Assembly: GCF_014212055.1 (NCBI RefSeq) | Contig: NZ_JACJVO010000031.1 | Span: forward strand, 62,001-126,000 | Reading direction: 5' to 3' | From: Cohnella zeiphila | GTDB taxonomy: Bacteria > Bacillota > Bacilli > Paenibacillales > Paenibacillaceae | DNA length: 64,000 nucleotides | Shown: positions 16,142 through 24,245 of the stretch, piece after piece | Layout of the letters: every line of letters begins with the position of its first letter | Position numbering within the stretch: the stretch's first letter is position 1 | The notes under the pieces: model-generated | Database searches by the model: none | The model's input: the letters and a program-made list of their open reading frames with translations, nothing else | Told to the model about the DNA's origin: nothing | Position numbers and translations under genes: made by a program

Positions 16142-17137
16142 ATGCGAGCCGTTACGATTCCGAAGTTCGGAGGTCCGGAAGTTCTTGCGTTGACGAATAT
16201 ATTCGTTCCTACGCCGGGGGCGGGGGAAGTGACGATCGACGTCGCGTATGCCGGCGTCAATTATGCGGAGGTGCTGTTTCGAAAAGGAGGGGTGCCCGAC
16301 TTGCCGCTGCCGTTCGTCCCGGGCATCGAAGTCGCCGGAACGATCCGGGAGATCGGCGAGGGAGTCGACGAATTTCGCGTCGGCCAGCCGGTCGCGGCGT
16401 TGACCATCGTAGGCGGAGGCGGCTACGCGGAGGTGGCGAAAGCGCCGGCGCGGCTTGTGTTCCCGCTGGACGAGCGCCGGACCTCGGAGCCGGAGCTCGC
16501 CGCGGCCGCCGCCTCTCCCTCCAACGTCACGACCGCCTATATGATCATGGCCGATGCGGCCCGGCTGCAGCCCGGCGAGACCGTGCTCGTTCACGCCGCG
16601 GCCGGCGGCGTCGGCAGCGCGATCGGGCAGATGGCCCGGGCGTTCGGAGCCGGACGCGTGATCGGAACCGTCGGCAGCGAAGACAAAATTCCGTATGCCC
16701 GCAGCCTGGGGTACGACGACGTCATTTTGCGCGATTCGTTCAAAGAACAAGCACTGGAGCGAACGGACGGCCGCGGCGTGGACGTCGTCGTGGACCCGGT
16801 CGGCGGACAGACGAGAAGAACCTCGCTGGAGCTGCTGAAGCCGCTCGGCCGGCTGATCGCGATGGGCAATGCCAGCGATGCCGCCGACGTCGTTCAGTCC
16901 ACGAACGAGTTATGGTTTTCCAGCAAAGCCGTGCTCGGGTTCAACCTGCAGCTCCTCAGCATGTACGCTCCCGAGCGGGTATCCCGGTCCGCCCGGGAGG
17001 CGCTGCGTCTGGCCGGAGAAGGCCGAATCCGGGTCGACGTGACGGACGTGCTCCGGCTGGACGATGCCGCCGAAGCCCACCGCCGTATCGAGCAGAGGAG
17101 CACGACGGGCAAGCTGGTGCTGAAAATCAACCCTTGA
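16142..17137 (+). CDS. NADPH:quinone reductase-like MDR oxidoreductase
   Basis: A 331-residue zinc-free medium-chain reductase (QOR type). It has the GVNYAEVLFRKG segment typical of quinone reductases, PFVPGIEVAG instead of the zinc GHE, and the NADPH Rossmann loop VHAAAGGVGSAIGQ near residue 155. It ends TGKLVLKINP as in the family. The ATG at 16142 lies about 6 bases after a GGGGAG ribosome site. It is convergent with the XRE/MmyB regulator (5 bases between stops). Likely reduces quinones or enones; substrate not readable. Confidence 0.9.
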   Translation: MRAVTIPKFGGPEVLALTNIFVPTPGAGEVTIDVAYAGVNYAEVLFRKGGVPDLPLPFVPGIEVAGTIREIGEGVDEFRVGQPVAALTIVGGGGYAEVAKAPARLVFPLDERRTSEPELAAAAASPSNVTTAYMIMADAARLQPGETVLVHAAAGGVGSAIGQMARAFGAGRVIGTVGSEDKIPYARSLGYDDVILRDSFKEQALERTDGRGVDVVVDPVGGQTRRTSLELLKPLGRLIAMGNASDAADVVQSTNELWFSSKAVLGFNLQLLSMYAPERVSRSAREALRLAGEGRIRVDVTDVLRLDDAAEAHRRIEQRSTTGKLVLKINP

Positions 17138-17142
17138 TCCGG

Positions 17143-17973
17143 CTACAGAATGCCGAGCTCGCGCAGCTTGGCGTCCGTGTCCGTCCCTTCGCACGGGATG
17201 AACACGCAGCAATGGGCCTGGGTGCTTCCGTTGATCTGGGAAAAGGAATGAATGCGGAAGTTCAGCAGTCCGGCTTCCGGATGAAGAAGCCCGATCTCCG
17301 TGACCGTCTTCTCGGTCACATCGTGCGTCGCCCAGAGCGCGGCGAACTCCGGGCTGGCGTCAAGGAGGCGATCAACCAGCCGGCGGAACGCCGGATCGTC
17401 CAGGCTTTTCTCATACCGGCCGCGTACGACGGCGACCGTATAGCGGGCGTACTCGTCCCAATCCGCGATCGCATCCCGCAGGACGGGGTCCATGAAGACG
17501 AGCCATGCCATGGATCGGTCGTTCGGCTCCACGCTCGCAAAGTCGCGGATCACGCGGCCGGCGGCTTCATTCCACCCCAGCACTTCCGTGCGGTCGGTGG
17601 CGATAAACGCCGGATACCGGATTTGCCGGACCACCTTCTCGATCTCGCCCAATGTCTGCTCCAGGGGAGAACCGGCATTCGGCGGCATCTCCATATTCGC
17701 GAGATGGAGTAGGTGCAAATGCTCGTTCTCGCTGAGCCGCAGCGCCCGGGCAACGTTGTCTAGCACCTGCCGCGACGGCGCGGCGGCGCGCCCCTGTTCC
17801 AGCCACGTGTACCACGTCGTGCTGACGTGGGCCAGCTGCGCCACTTCCTCCCGCCTAAGCCCCGGCGTTCTCCTCCTCCCGTAGCCTTCGGGAAGCTCAG
17901 CTTGGGAAGGATTCAGTTTCTCCCGCCGCGACTTCAGAAAATCGCCCAGCAGCTTCTGTTTATCGATGGACAA
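17143..17973 (-). CDS. XRE family regulator with MmyB-like ligand domain
   Basis: A 276-residue regulator. Residues about 10-80 are the helix-turn-helix in the MmyB form (RRRTPGLRREEVAQLAHVSTTWYTWLEQGR), followed by a PAS-like ligand domain (about 105-265; PAFIATDRTEVLGWNEAA). Actinobacterial and Bacillota relatives commonly control a neighbouring short-chain or quinone reductase; here the QOR gene is convergent, and no shared operator is evident. Start ATG at 17973. Effector unknown, fatty-acid-like ligands have been seen in the family fold. Confidence 0.9.
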   Translation of the reverse strand: MSIDKQKLLGDFLKSRREKLNPSQAELPEGYGRRRTPGLRREEVAQLAHVSTTWYTWLEQGRAAAPSRQVLDNVARALRLSENEHLHLLHLANMEMPPNAGSPLEQTLGEIEKVVRQIRYPAFIATDRTEVLGWNEAAGRVIRDFASVEPNDRSMAWLVFMDPVLRDAIADWDEYARYTVAVVRGRYEKSLDDPAFRRLVDRLLDASPEFAALWATHDVTEKTVTEIGLLHPEAGLLNFRIHSFSQINGSTQAHCCVFIPCEGTDTDAKLRELGIL

Positions 17974-17994
17974 CGGAATCCCCCCTTGCCTTTG

Positions 17995-18675
17995 CTACTT
18001 AACCATCCGGCTGCGGATGGCGATTACGACCGCCTGCGTACGGTCGGCGACGCCCAGCTTGCCGAGGATGCGGTGCACGTGCGTCTTGACCGTACCTTCC
18101 GAGATGTACAGCGTTTCGGCAATCTCGACGTTGCGCCGGCCGTAAGCCATAAGCTGCAGCACTTCCAGCTCCTTGTCCGTCAGAGGCTCGAACTCCGCTG
18201 CTTCTTCTCCTGCCGGCAGGCTGTCCGGAAGCGGCTCCTGCTTCATCGCCTCGGCCATCGCCCGCGCGGCGGTCGTGCTCTGGAAGATTGCCGCGCCCCG
18301 GTGCGCCGCGCGAATGCCCTCCAGAAGCGTCTTCGTATCGGCATCCTTCAGCAGATAGCCGACCGCCCCCGCGCGAATGCCGTCGGCGACGTAAGCCTGA
18401 ACGTCGAAGGTCGTCAGCAGCATCACCTTCGCTTCGGGATAGGCCTGGGCGATTGCCCGCGTCGCTTCGATGCCGGTCCGCTTCGGCATCTGGATATCCA
18501 TCAGCACCAGATCCGGCCTCGTCCTCTCTACGGCCGAGATCGCCTCGTCCCCGTCGTTCGCCTCTCCGACCACCTCCATGTCCGGCTGCGTGCCGATAAT
18601 GAAGCGAAGCCCTTGCCGAATAATCGGCTGGTCGTCTGCGAGCACGATGCGGATCGGATTGTCGAATTCGGTCAT
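17995..18675 (-). CDS. NarL/LuxR-type response regulator
   Basis: A 226-residue response regulator. The receiver domain has the acidic pair LADD (about residue 13-14), phospho-acceptor Asp in LVLMDIQMPKR (about 58), and Lys in YLLKDAD (about 108). The C-terminal LuxR HTH reads LTDKELEVLQLMAYGRRNVEIAETLYISEGTVKTHVHRI. It starts with ATG at 18675, four bases inside the histidine kinase gene, so the pair is coupled. DNA targets are not obvious; no ABC or stress operon lies beside it. Confidence 0.94.
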   Translation of the reverse strand: MTEFDNPIRIVLADDQPIIRQGLRFIIGTQPDMEVVGEANDGDEAISAVERTRPDLVLMDIQMPKRTGIEATRAIAQAYPEAKVMLLTTFDVQAYVADGIRAGAVGYLLKDADTKTLLEGIRAAHRGAAIFQSTTAARAMAEAMKQEPLPDSLPAGEEAAEFEPLTDKELEVLQLMAYGRRNVEIAETLYISEGTVKTHVHRILGKLGVADRTQAVVIAIRSRMVK

Positions 18676-19859
18676 TCCTCATTCTCCTTTCGCTCAAGCG
18701 GCAGGTTCGCCTGAATCGTCAAGCCGCGCGGATCGTTCGTTCTCCAAACGAGGGAGCCCCCTGCCGCCTCGCAGCGCGATCGCATGCCCCGCATGCCGAA
18801 GTCGGGCGTCAGGCCGGACCCTTCCGTGTAGTTCCCGTCGTCGGAGACGGTCATGACGATGCGTCCGCTTTGCGCCTCAAGCCGAATGACCGCCGACTTC
18901 GCGCCCGAATGCTTGACGACGTTCGTCAGCGCTTCCTGCAGCACGCGGTACAGGGTCGTGCCCACCGCCATCGGAAGCTCCGGCAGTCCTTCTTCCCGGC
19001 ATTCGAACCGCATCCGGATGCCCGAATGCTCCGCGCTCTGGCCGACAAGCCCCTTCAGGGCGATCAGGCCGAGCCCGGTGTCGTCGTCGCTCCATTCCCG
19101 CACGGCGGAACGGACTTCCCCCATCGCCTTGCGGGCGACGTCGAGCAGCACCGGCAGCTGCCCGGCCGCCTGCGCGGGACGGTCCGGCAGCATGAGCTCC
19201 AGCGCCTGAAGCTGGACGATCAGCGAAGTCAAGTGATGGCCGATCCCATCGTGTATTTCGCCCGCCAGCCGGGTCCGCTCGGTCAGCGCCGCGTAGCGCA
19301 TCGACTGCACGGCCGCTTCCTGCAGTTCCCCATGCGCCTGCTGAAGCCGGGCGTGGGCTTCGTTCAGCTCTTCCAGATGCAGTTGGCTGATGCGGACGCT
19401 CTCTTTCAGGGAAGTAATCCCCCGCACCCCGAAAAAAAGCCCCAGCGGACCGAGAAGCTGGCTGAAAGGAGAAGAAGAGTCGTGATTGATGTACACGATT
19501 GCGGCCAACACCGCGGCGAGCGAGACCAGCACGATTTTCCCGAACCGATGCGCAGACGCGACCAGCCAAACGAGAGGCCACAATAGCAGGGAAGCGATAT
19601 CCCCTCCGAAGCTGGGGCTGTAGCTCGGATGCCGCGCCTGGATCGCCAACGAGCAAACGATGACCAGCGCGGCCATGGCCGCGTACTCCCGCATTCCCCA
19701 CGATCGCTCGCGCAGCCAGATGAACGCAAGATAAGCCAGCAGCAACACCGTGAAGGCGGTCCAGTCGACGACGCCGAACGCCGGGAACCGATCGCTGTAT
19801 TGGAAAAGCAAAAAGACGGTAAACGCGGTGGCAAAAAACCGTACAGGCATCGGTCCCAT
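18672..19859 (-). CDS. Sensor histidine kinase, DesK/NarX-type (HisKA_3)
   Basis: A 395-residue membrane kinase with four to six N-terminal hydrophobic segments and very short outside loops, a coiled coil (residues about 170-195), the H box ERTRLAGEIHDGIGHHL (about residue 200) and an ATPase domain ending with SGLTPDFGMRGMRSR. An ATG at 19868 lies only two bases from GAGGGG, so ATG 19859 is the preferred start. Intramembrane sensing topology suggests a membrane or envelope signal. It is followed directly by its NarL-type regulator. Confidence 0.91.
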   Translation of the reverse strand: MGPMPVRFFATAFTVFLLFQYSDRFPAFGVVDWTAFTVLLLAYLAFIWLRERSWGMREYAAMAALVIVCSLAIQARHPSYSPSFGGDIASLLLWPLVWLVASAHRFGKIVLVSLAAVLAAIVYINHDSSSPFSQLLGPLGLFFGVRGITSLKESVRISQLHLEELNEAHARLQQAHGELQEAAVQSMRYAALTERTRLAGEIHDGIGHHLTSLIVQLQALELMLPDRPAQAAGQLPVLLDVARKAMGEVRSAVREWSDDDTGLGLIALKGLVGQSAEHSGIRMRFECREEGLPELPMAVGTTLYRVLQEALTNVVKHSGAKSAVIRLEAQSGRIVMTVSDDGNYTEGSGLTPDFGMRGMRSRCEAAGGSLVWRTNDPRGLTIQANLPLERKENEE

Positions 19860-20071
19860 ACCGAACATATCCCCTCGAACACCGATTCATCGATAGTGTA
19901 GTCGGCTGAAGGTTCGATTGTCCAGCCCGGTCCGCCATATTCCTGAAGCTAGCGACCGGACGGCCGGATTCGCTCCTAACGCCTGCATCCATCATACCAG
20001 AAAGCATCTGCGAACCGAGTCTACCGCGGGCATGACGGGGTTCATCGCCTGCGTCTATCCGGAGATAGACG

Positions 20072-20105
20072 AAAAGAGCCGATCGGGAACCCGTTCGGCT
20101 CTTTC
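20072..20105 (-). terminator. Terminator downstream of the DUF2277 gene
   Basis: AAAGAGCCG pairs with CGGCTCTTT around a 14-base loop; on the minus strand it ends CTCTTTTCG. It follows the DUF2277 stop. The remainder of the gap 19870-20071 carries only the kinase promoter region; nothing else is seen. Confidence 0.7.
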
Positions 20106-20115
20106 GTTACGCATC

Positions 20116-20412
20116 TTAAATCGAGGGGCCTTCGCCCTTCTCCCGAACGCCGAACCTTTTGATCGAACGGGCGCGCGCCCGCTCGATCTCGATCTGGCGG
20201 TTTCGCGCCGGAGCTTGCGTCACCAGCGAGCCGAGCAGCTTCTCGGCGGCGGCCGTGACCTCCTTTACCGCCAGCCGGAACGCCTCCTCGTTCGCCTTCG
20301 ACGGGGAATTGAATCCCGAGAGCTTCCTTACGAATTGCAGCGAAGCCGCCTGAATCTCCTCATCGGTAGCCGGCGGATCGAAATTGAACAGCGTCTTGAT
20401 ATTTCGGCACAT
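20116..20412 (-). CDS. DUF2277 family protein
   Basis: A 98-residue cytoplasmic protein that begins MCRNIKTLFNFDPPATDEEI, the family signature, and continues as helices with FVRKLSGFNSPSKANEEAF and a basic C-terminus (RARARSIKRFG). The ATG at 20412 is preceded by AAGGAG; the open frame upstream lacks a start context. Single gene with its own terminator. Function of the family is not known. Confidence 0.88.
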   Translation of the reverse strand: MCRNIKTLFNFDPPATDEEIQAASLQFVRKLSGFNSPSKANEEAFRLAVKEVTAAAEKLLGSLVTQAPARNRQIEIERARARSIKRFGVREKGEGPSI

Positions 20413-20513
20413 GCGGGGGAGCTCCTTCCGTTCTTTTCCCCCATTATAGGACAAACCGGGCAAGGCGGCTACGATTTGAAGTCCCGAAGGCGGAACTCGC
20501 GCCTCATCGCAGA

Positions 20514-20544
20514 AAGGCCGGCTCCCCGTCGCGGGGAACCGGCC
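20514..20544 (-). terminator. Terminator downstream of the DHA2 pump gene
   Basis: GGCCGGTTCCCCG and CGGGGAGCCGGCC pair on the minus strand around a CGA loop, followed by TTTCT. It begins 16 bases after the pump stop at 20560. Confidence 0.72.
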
Positions 20545-20559
20545 CTGGTCCGAAAAACG

Positions 20560-22077
20560 TTAGCCCATATGCATGCCTTCCATAGCCCTCTCGGGCGCCG
20601 CTTGAACGGCGGCTTCTTCCGACGGCTTCTTGCCGCGCCGCAGCAGGAAGCCAAGCAGGATGCCGAACAAGGCGACGGCGAGCATTACGCGGAACGTGTA
20701 GTCGAACGCCTTCGGCGCCAGCGCGAGCATCGCCTTCGCCGCATCGGCCGCATTGCTTCCGGAGGCGGTCGGATCGGCAGCCGCAAGCGTCTTGAGACGC
20801 GACGTCAGGACGGTTACGACCGTCGCCACGGCGAGGGAGTTGATCACCTGCTGCATCGCGCTGGTCAGGGAAGTGACGCGGCTGACCAGGTCGCGCGGCG
20901 CTTTGTTGATCAGATGCGAGTTCAACGGCATCATCATGAGCCCCATTCCGCAGCCGGCCATAATGAGCGGAAGCAGCAGGTCCTTGCCCTCCGTCGTCAT
21001 GTCCACGTGGGCATACTGGTAGATCGCCCCGGACACCAGCCCCAGGCCGATCACGACGAGCCAGCGAACGCCGATCCGGTCGAACAGGAAACCGCCGAGC
21101 GGCATGATGCACGCCGATGCCAGCGCTTGGGGAAACAGCGTCAGACCGGTGTCGAACGAGCCGAACCCCCTGGCTTGCTGCAGGAACTGGGGCAGCAGGA
21201 AGATGGCGCCGAACAGGGAGAACTGCACGATCCACTGCACGAAGATGGCGAACGAGAAGTCGGCGGACCGGAAGACGCGCAGCTCCAGAAGCGGAATTTT
21301 GGCGCGCAGTTCCATCGCGACGAAGGCGATCAGGGCGGCGCCGCCGCCGATCAGACCCGTCAGCGTCTGAACGGACGTCCAGCTGCTAGCCCCTTCGCTT
21401 ACGCCGTAGGAGAGAGCCGCGAAGGCGATCGGGCCCAGCAGCATGCCGGGCAGGTCGAAGCCGGCCACCTTCTTGCGGGCGATCTTCGGCAAGCTCCACA
21501 CCCCGAAGATCAAGCTGAAGATGCCGACGGGGAGATTGATCAGGAAGATCCAGCGCCACGAGTGATACTCCACCAGCCAGCCCGACAGAATCAGGCCGAC
21601 GGGAGGCGCCAGCAGAATGGGCACGCCGAGCAAGCCCATGACCATGCCGATCTTGTTCGGCGGGGCGAGCCGATAGACGTACGCCATCGCGACCGGCATG
21701 ACGAATCCGCCGCCGAGCCCTTGGATGACGCGGAACGTGATAAGCAGGTTCGCGTCGTTCGGCGTCGCGCAAAGAACGGAACCTACGGTGAACATAATGA
21801 CGGACGTCAGGAAAACGTTCTTCGCTCCGAACCGGTCCGACAGCCAGCCGGCCAGCGGAATGACGGCCGCCGTGGCCAGCATGTAGCCGGTCACGGTCCA
21901 TTGCAGCGTGGGCAGCTGCGCGTGAAAATCCGTTACCAGCTTCGATAAGGCGACGTTCATGGCGGTCGAATCCAGAATGACCATGAAGCAGCCGGTAATG
22001 AGCGCGATCAAAGGAATCATCAACTTGGACATGCGAAACTCGGACGGAGCGTCGCCGCCGGCGACTGCTTGCGCCAT
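20560..22077 (-). CDS. MFS multidrug transporter, DHA2 (EmrB/QacA) family
   Basis: A 505-residue transporter with fourteen predicted spans. The DHA2 signature is visible in the first half (FMVILDSTAMNVALSKL, then GWLSDRFGAKNVF and the motif C-like region LLGVPILLAPPVGLILSGWL). The ATG at 22077 has AAGGGAG eight bases upstream, so the long upstream frame is rejected. It is divergent from a TetR gene, and two perfect operators (22184-22199 and 22213-22228) lie between them, the standard layout for a drug-induced pump. Substrates are unknown. Confidence 0.93.
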   Translation of the reverse strand: MAQAVAGGDAPSEFRMSKLMIPLIALITGCFMVILDSTAMNVALSKLVTDFHAQLPTLQWTVTGYMLATAAVIPLAGWLSDRFGAKNVFLTSVIMFTVGSVLCATPNDANLLITFRVIQGLGGGFVMPVAMAYVYRLAPPNKIGMVMGLLGVPILLAPPVGLILSGWLVEYHSWRWIFLINLPVGIFSLIFGVWSLPKIARKKVAGFDLPGMLLGPIAFAALSYGVSEGASSWTSVQTLTGLIGGGAALIAFVAMELRAKIPLLELRVFRSADFSFAIFVQWIVQFSLFGAIFLLPQFLQQARGFGSFDTGLTLFPQALASACIMPLGGFLFDRIGVRWLVVIGLGLVSGAIYQYAHVDMTTEGKDLLLPLIMAGCGMGLMMMPLNSHLINKAPRDLVSRVTSLTSAMQQVINSLAVATVVTVLTSRLKTLAAADPTASGSNAADAAKAMLALAPKAFDYTFRVMLAVALFGILLGFLLRRGKKPSEEAAVQAAPERAMEGMHMG

Positions 22078-22183
22078 CTCTTCCACTCCCTTCACGTTCA
22101 ACTTCCGCATGCCCCGCTGTTCCGGTTGACTTATTTCGGATAAGATAGGCACATGGACCGTTGAATGTGATATATTTTTAATT

Positions 22184-22199
22184 GCGGACAATTGTCCGC
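22184..22199. promoter_or_regulatory. TetR operator 1 (perfect 16-base palindrome)
   Basis: GCGGACAATTGTCCGC is an exact inverted repeat in the divergent region between the DHA2 pump and its TetR gene. It overlaps TTGTCC, a plausible -35 element of the pump promoter with an A/T-rich -10 region (about 22168-22175). Confidence 0.8.
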
Positions 22200-22212
22200 A
22201 CTCAAAAATATA

Positions 22213-22228
22213 CCGGACAATTGTCCGC
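22213..22228. promoter_or_regulatory. TetR operator 2
   Basis: CCGGACAATTGTCCGC shares the core CGGACAATTGTCCG with operator 1; the centres are 29 bases apart, nearly three helical turns. A further half site (CGTCCG) lies at about 22238-22243. Confidence 0.8.
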
Positions 22229-22277
22229 TGTGTCAATCGTCCGTTTGCAAATTTTTTCCGTGGAAGGAGAATCGGCC

Positions 22278-22898
22278 GTGGAACCCCCCGAGACAAACGG
22301 CGCGTCGGATAGCCGCGATCTGCAATACCGCCGCCGCATTCTGGAGGCCGCCAGCCGGCTGTTCGAACGGAGCGGCATCGAATCGGTCAACATGTACCAG
22401 ATCGCGCAGGAGGCCGGAATCGGCCAGGGAACCTTATATCGCCGCTTCGAGCATCCCGGAGAGATCTATTCCGAACTGTTGCATGCAAGCGTGGAGGAAA
22501 TCTTGACGGAGCTGGAGGGGATCGCGGACGACGATTCGGACCGCGCCCCGGCTTCCGCTTTGGACCGGCTGGACGAAATCGTATGCAAGGTGCTTGATTA
22601 TATAGACAGCCATGCAAAGCTTCTCTCCGCCATCAGCTGCATGTACGGCAAGAAGAAGTTCCTTCCGCATAAGAGGCCGGTTACCGACCGGCTGCACGGC
22701 GTGATCCGCAGGTGCCTGAGCCGCGCAACGGAACAGGGGGAGATTCGCGGAATCGATGTCGGGCTGACCGCCCACTTTATGCTGACGACTCTCACTCCGG
22801 AGCAATATCTGTATCACCGCGAGGATCTGGACTACAGCAAGGAACAATACTTGGCGGGCGTCCGCCGCCTGTTTCTGGAAGGCATTCGCGAGAGGTGA
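22278..22898 (+). CDS. TetR family regulator of the DHA2 pump
   Basis: A 206-residue repressor. The start is the GTG at 22278, eight bases after GGAAGGAG; the earlier in-frame ATG lies inside the operator region. The HTH is NMYQIAQEAGIGQGTLYRRFEHPGEIYSELL, after a short acidic N-terminus. The helical C-terminal domain forms the ligand pocket and dimer surface. The divergent pump gene and the two perfect palindromes give a clear regulator-target pair with autoregulation. Confidence 0.92.
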   Translation: MEPPETNGASDSRDLQYRRRILEAASRLFERSGIESVNMYQIAQEAGIGQGTLYRRFEHPGEIYSELLHASVEEILTELEGIADDDSDRAPASALDRLDEIVCKVLDYIDSHAKLLSAISCMYGKKKFLPHKRPVTDRLHGVIRRCLSRATEQGEIRGIDVGLTAHFMLTTLTPEQYLYHREDLDYSKEQYLAGVRRLFLEGIRER

Positions 22899-22920
22899 CT
22901 TTTGGGGTCCGGACAGCCGA

Positions 22921-22953
22921 ACGGTCCCGAGGCGGATAACCTCGGGACCGTTT
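22921..22953. terminator. Bidirectional terminator between TetR and methyltransferase genes
   Basis: ACGGTCCCGAGG pairs exactly with CCTCGGGACCGT around a seven-base loop, followed by TT on the plus strand. It lies between two convergent stops. Confidence 0.7.
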
Positions 22954-22958
22954 GCCGG

Positions 22959-23696
22959 CTACTCCGGTTTCGCCGCCGCGATCAGCAGGAATATCGGGCG
23001 GCGAACCTCGTCCCGATACTCCGGATGGCGGTTCAGCATCTCCTCCGTCGGCTTCAGCTCCGACAGCTTCTCGACGCGGAAACCCGATCCGATCAGCGAA
23101 TTCAGGTAGGTCGCGACCGTCCGATGGTACTTGACGACGTCATCCTCCAGGAACCGGGCATCGCGAGCCCCTTCCAGATGGTAATCGTCGACCGGCCAAT
23201 GGCGCTTTTCTCCTTGCGGTCCGTATTCCCAGTCCTGCGCGGAGAGCGCGGTGAAGATCGGGTGCTCCACCGAGAAGACGAAGCTGCCGCCCGGAGTCAG
23301 ACAGCGGTTCACTTGGCGGCAGACTTCGTCGAACGACTCGACGTAGTGGAAAGCCAGCGAGCTGAGAACCGCGTCGAACTCTTCTTCGGCGAAGTCGGCG
23401 TCCTCGATCGCGATCCGCCGATACTCGATCGCCGGATCGCTCGTCATCTCCCTCGCGCGCTCCAGCATTTTCTCCGACAAGTCGATCCCGACAACCGAAC
23501 GCGCTCCCCTCTCCCGGGCGTACCGGCAGTGCCAGCCGTAGCCGCATCCGAGGTCCAACACGCGCTTGCCTCTCAAGTCGGGCAGCATTGCCCTCAGCTC
23601 GGGCCACTCGCCCGCCGCCTGCAGACCGTCGACCGACCGGGGCATCTGGCTGTATTTGCGAAAAAAAGCCGGTTCGTCGTACTTGTTCTGTTTCAT
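22959..23696 (-). CDS. Class I SAM-dependent methyltransferase
   Basis: A 245-residue soluble methyltransferase. Motif I VLDLGCGYGWHC (about residue 48), acidic residue motif VVGIDLSEKMLERA, and the later motifs FDAVLSSLAFHYV and LTPGGSFVFSVEHPIF are visible. The ATG at 23696 follows AAGGAGGAAT; an upstream in-frame start is rejected. Small-molecule rather than RNA specificity is likely (Methyltransf_11 type), but the substrate is unknown. It lies just downstream of the HxlR gene on the same strand (40 bases), possibly co-transcribed. Confidence 0.9.
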   Translation of the reverse strand: MKQNKYDEPAFFRKYSQMPRSVDGLQAAGEWPELRAMLPDLRGKRVLDLGCGYGWHCRYARERGARSVVGIDLSEKMLERAREMTSDPAIEYRRIAIEDADFAEEEFDAVLSSLAFHYVESFDEVCRQVNRCLTPGGSFVFSVEHPIFTALSAQDWEYGPQGEKRHWPVDDYHLEGARDARFLEDDVVKYHRTVATYLNSLIGSGFRVEKLSELKPTEEMLNRHPEYRDEVRRPIFLLIAAAKPE

Positions 23697-23736
23697 GGAT
23701 CTATTCCTCCTTGTCATCTCGGCCCGTCCCGCTTCG

Positions 23737-24129
23737 TTACCCCTTCGACAACGGAAACTCTCTGCCTTCGTCGTATTCGGCTCGCGCTTCTTTCACCTGC
23801 GAATAATGGTCGGACGCCCACTCCTTCAACATCCCCATATAGGGAACGAGCGATTGCCCCAGCGGCGTCAACGAGTATTCGGACACGGGGGGCACCGATG
23901 CCGTCACTTTCCGGGCCACGAGTCCGTCCCGTTCCAGCTGCCTCAGGGTCTGGGTCAGCATCTTCTCGGAGACGCCTTCGATGCGCCTCTTCATCTCGCC
24001 GTATCGGATCGTTCCGGCCTCGAGCGCGTAAAGCACAAGCGCGGCCCACTTGCTCGATATGATCTCCAGAACGTGCGTATAGCTGCATACCTCAAGGGAA
24101 ATGTCGGGCTTGCTCGCGGTCTTTTTCAC
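23737..24129 (-). CDS. HxlR family transcriptional regulator
   Basis: A 130-residue winged-helix regulator with the family signature (LEIISSKWAALVLYAL...RYGEMKRRIEGVSEKMLTQTLRQLERDGLV...YSLTPLG). The GTG at 24129 has AAGGAGG about ten bases upstream and places a Cys in LEVCSYTHVLE near the N-terminus as in redox-sensing members (HypR/YodB). An earlier GTG at 24169-24171 lies within an inverted repeat and is less likely. It is divergent from an MDR reductase, which is its probable target, as seen for quinone-sensing relatives. Confidence 0.9.
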   Translation of the reverse strand: MKKTASKPDISLEVCSYTHVLEIISSKWAALVLYALEAGTIRYGEMKRRIEGVSEKMLTQTLRQLERDGLVARKVTASVPPVSEYSLTPLGQSLVPYMGMLKEWASDHYSQVKEARAEYDEGREFPLSKG

Positions 24130-24167
24130 GGCACGGCTCCCTCCTTCCGAACTTTCAGGTTCGTATC

Positions 24168-24181
24168 GCACTTCAAAGTGC
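24168..24181. promoter_or_regulatory. Inverted repeat between HxlR gene and MDR reductase gene
   Basis: GCACTT-CA-AAGTGC is a perfect 6+2+6 dyad in the divergent intergenic region, about 65 bases before the reductase start. Position makes it a candidate HxlR operator. Confidence 0.5.
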
Positions 24182-24245
24182 CTTCTTACCGAATTCTAGT
24201 TTATGGCTTATGGTATGTCTATTCCCGATTGAAGGAGTGATCGTC

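Noticed and set aside
19918..21948. 676-codon plus-strand frame opposite the DHA2 pump
   Set aside because: Arg/Gln/Glu-rich shadow typical of antisense GC-rich frames; overlaps two real minus-strand genes.
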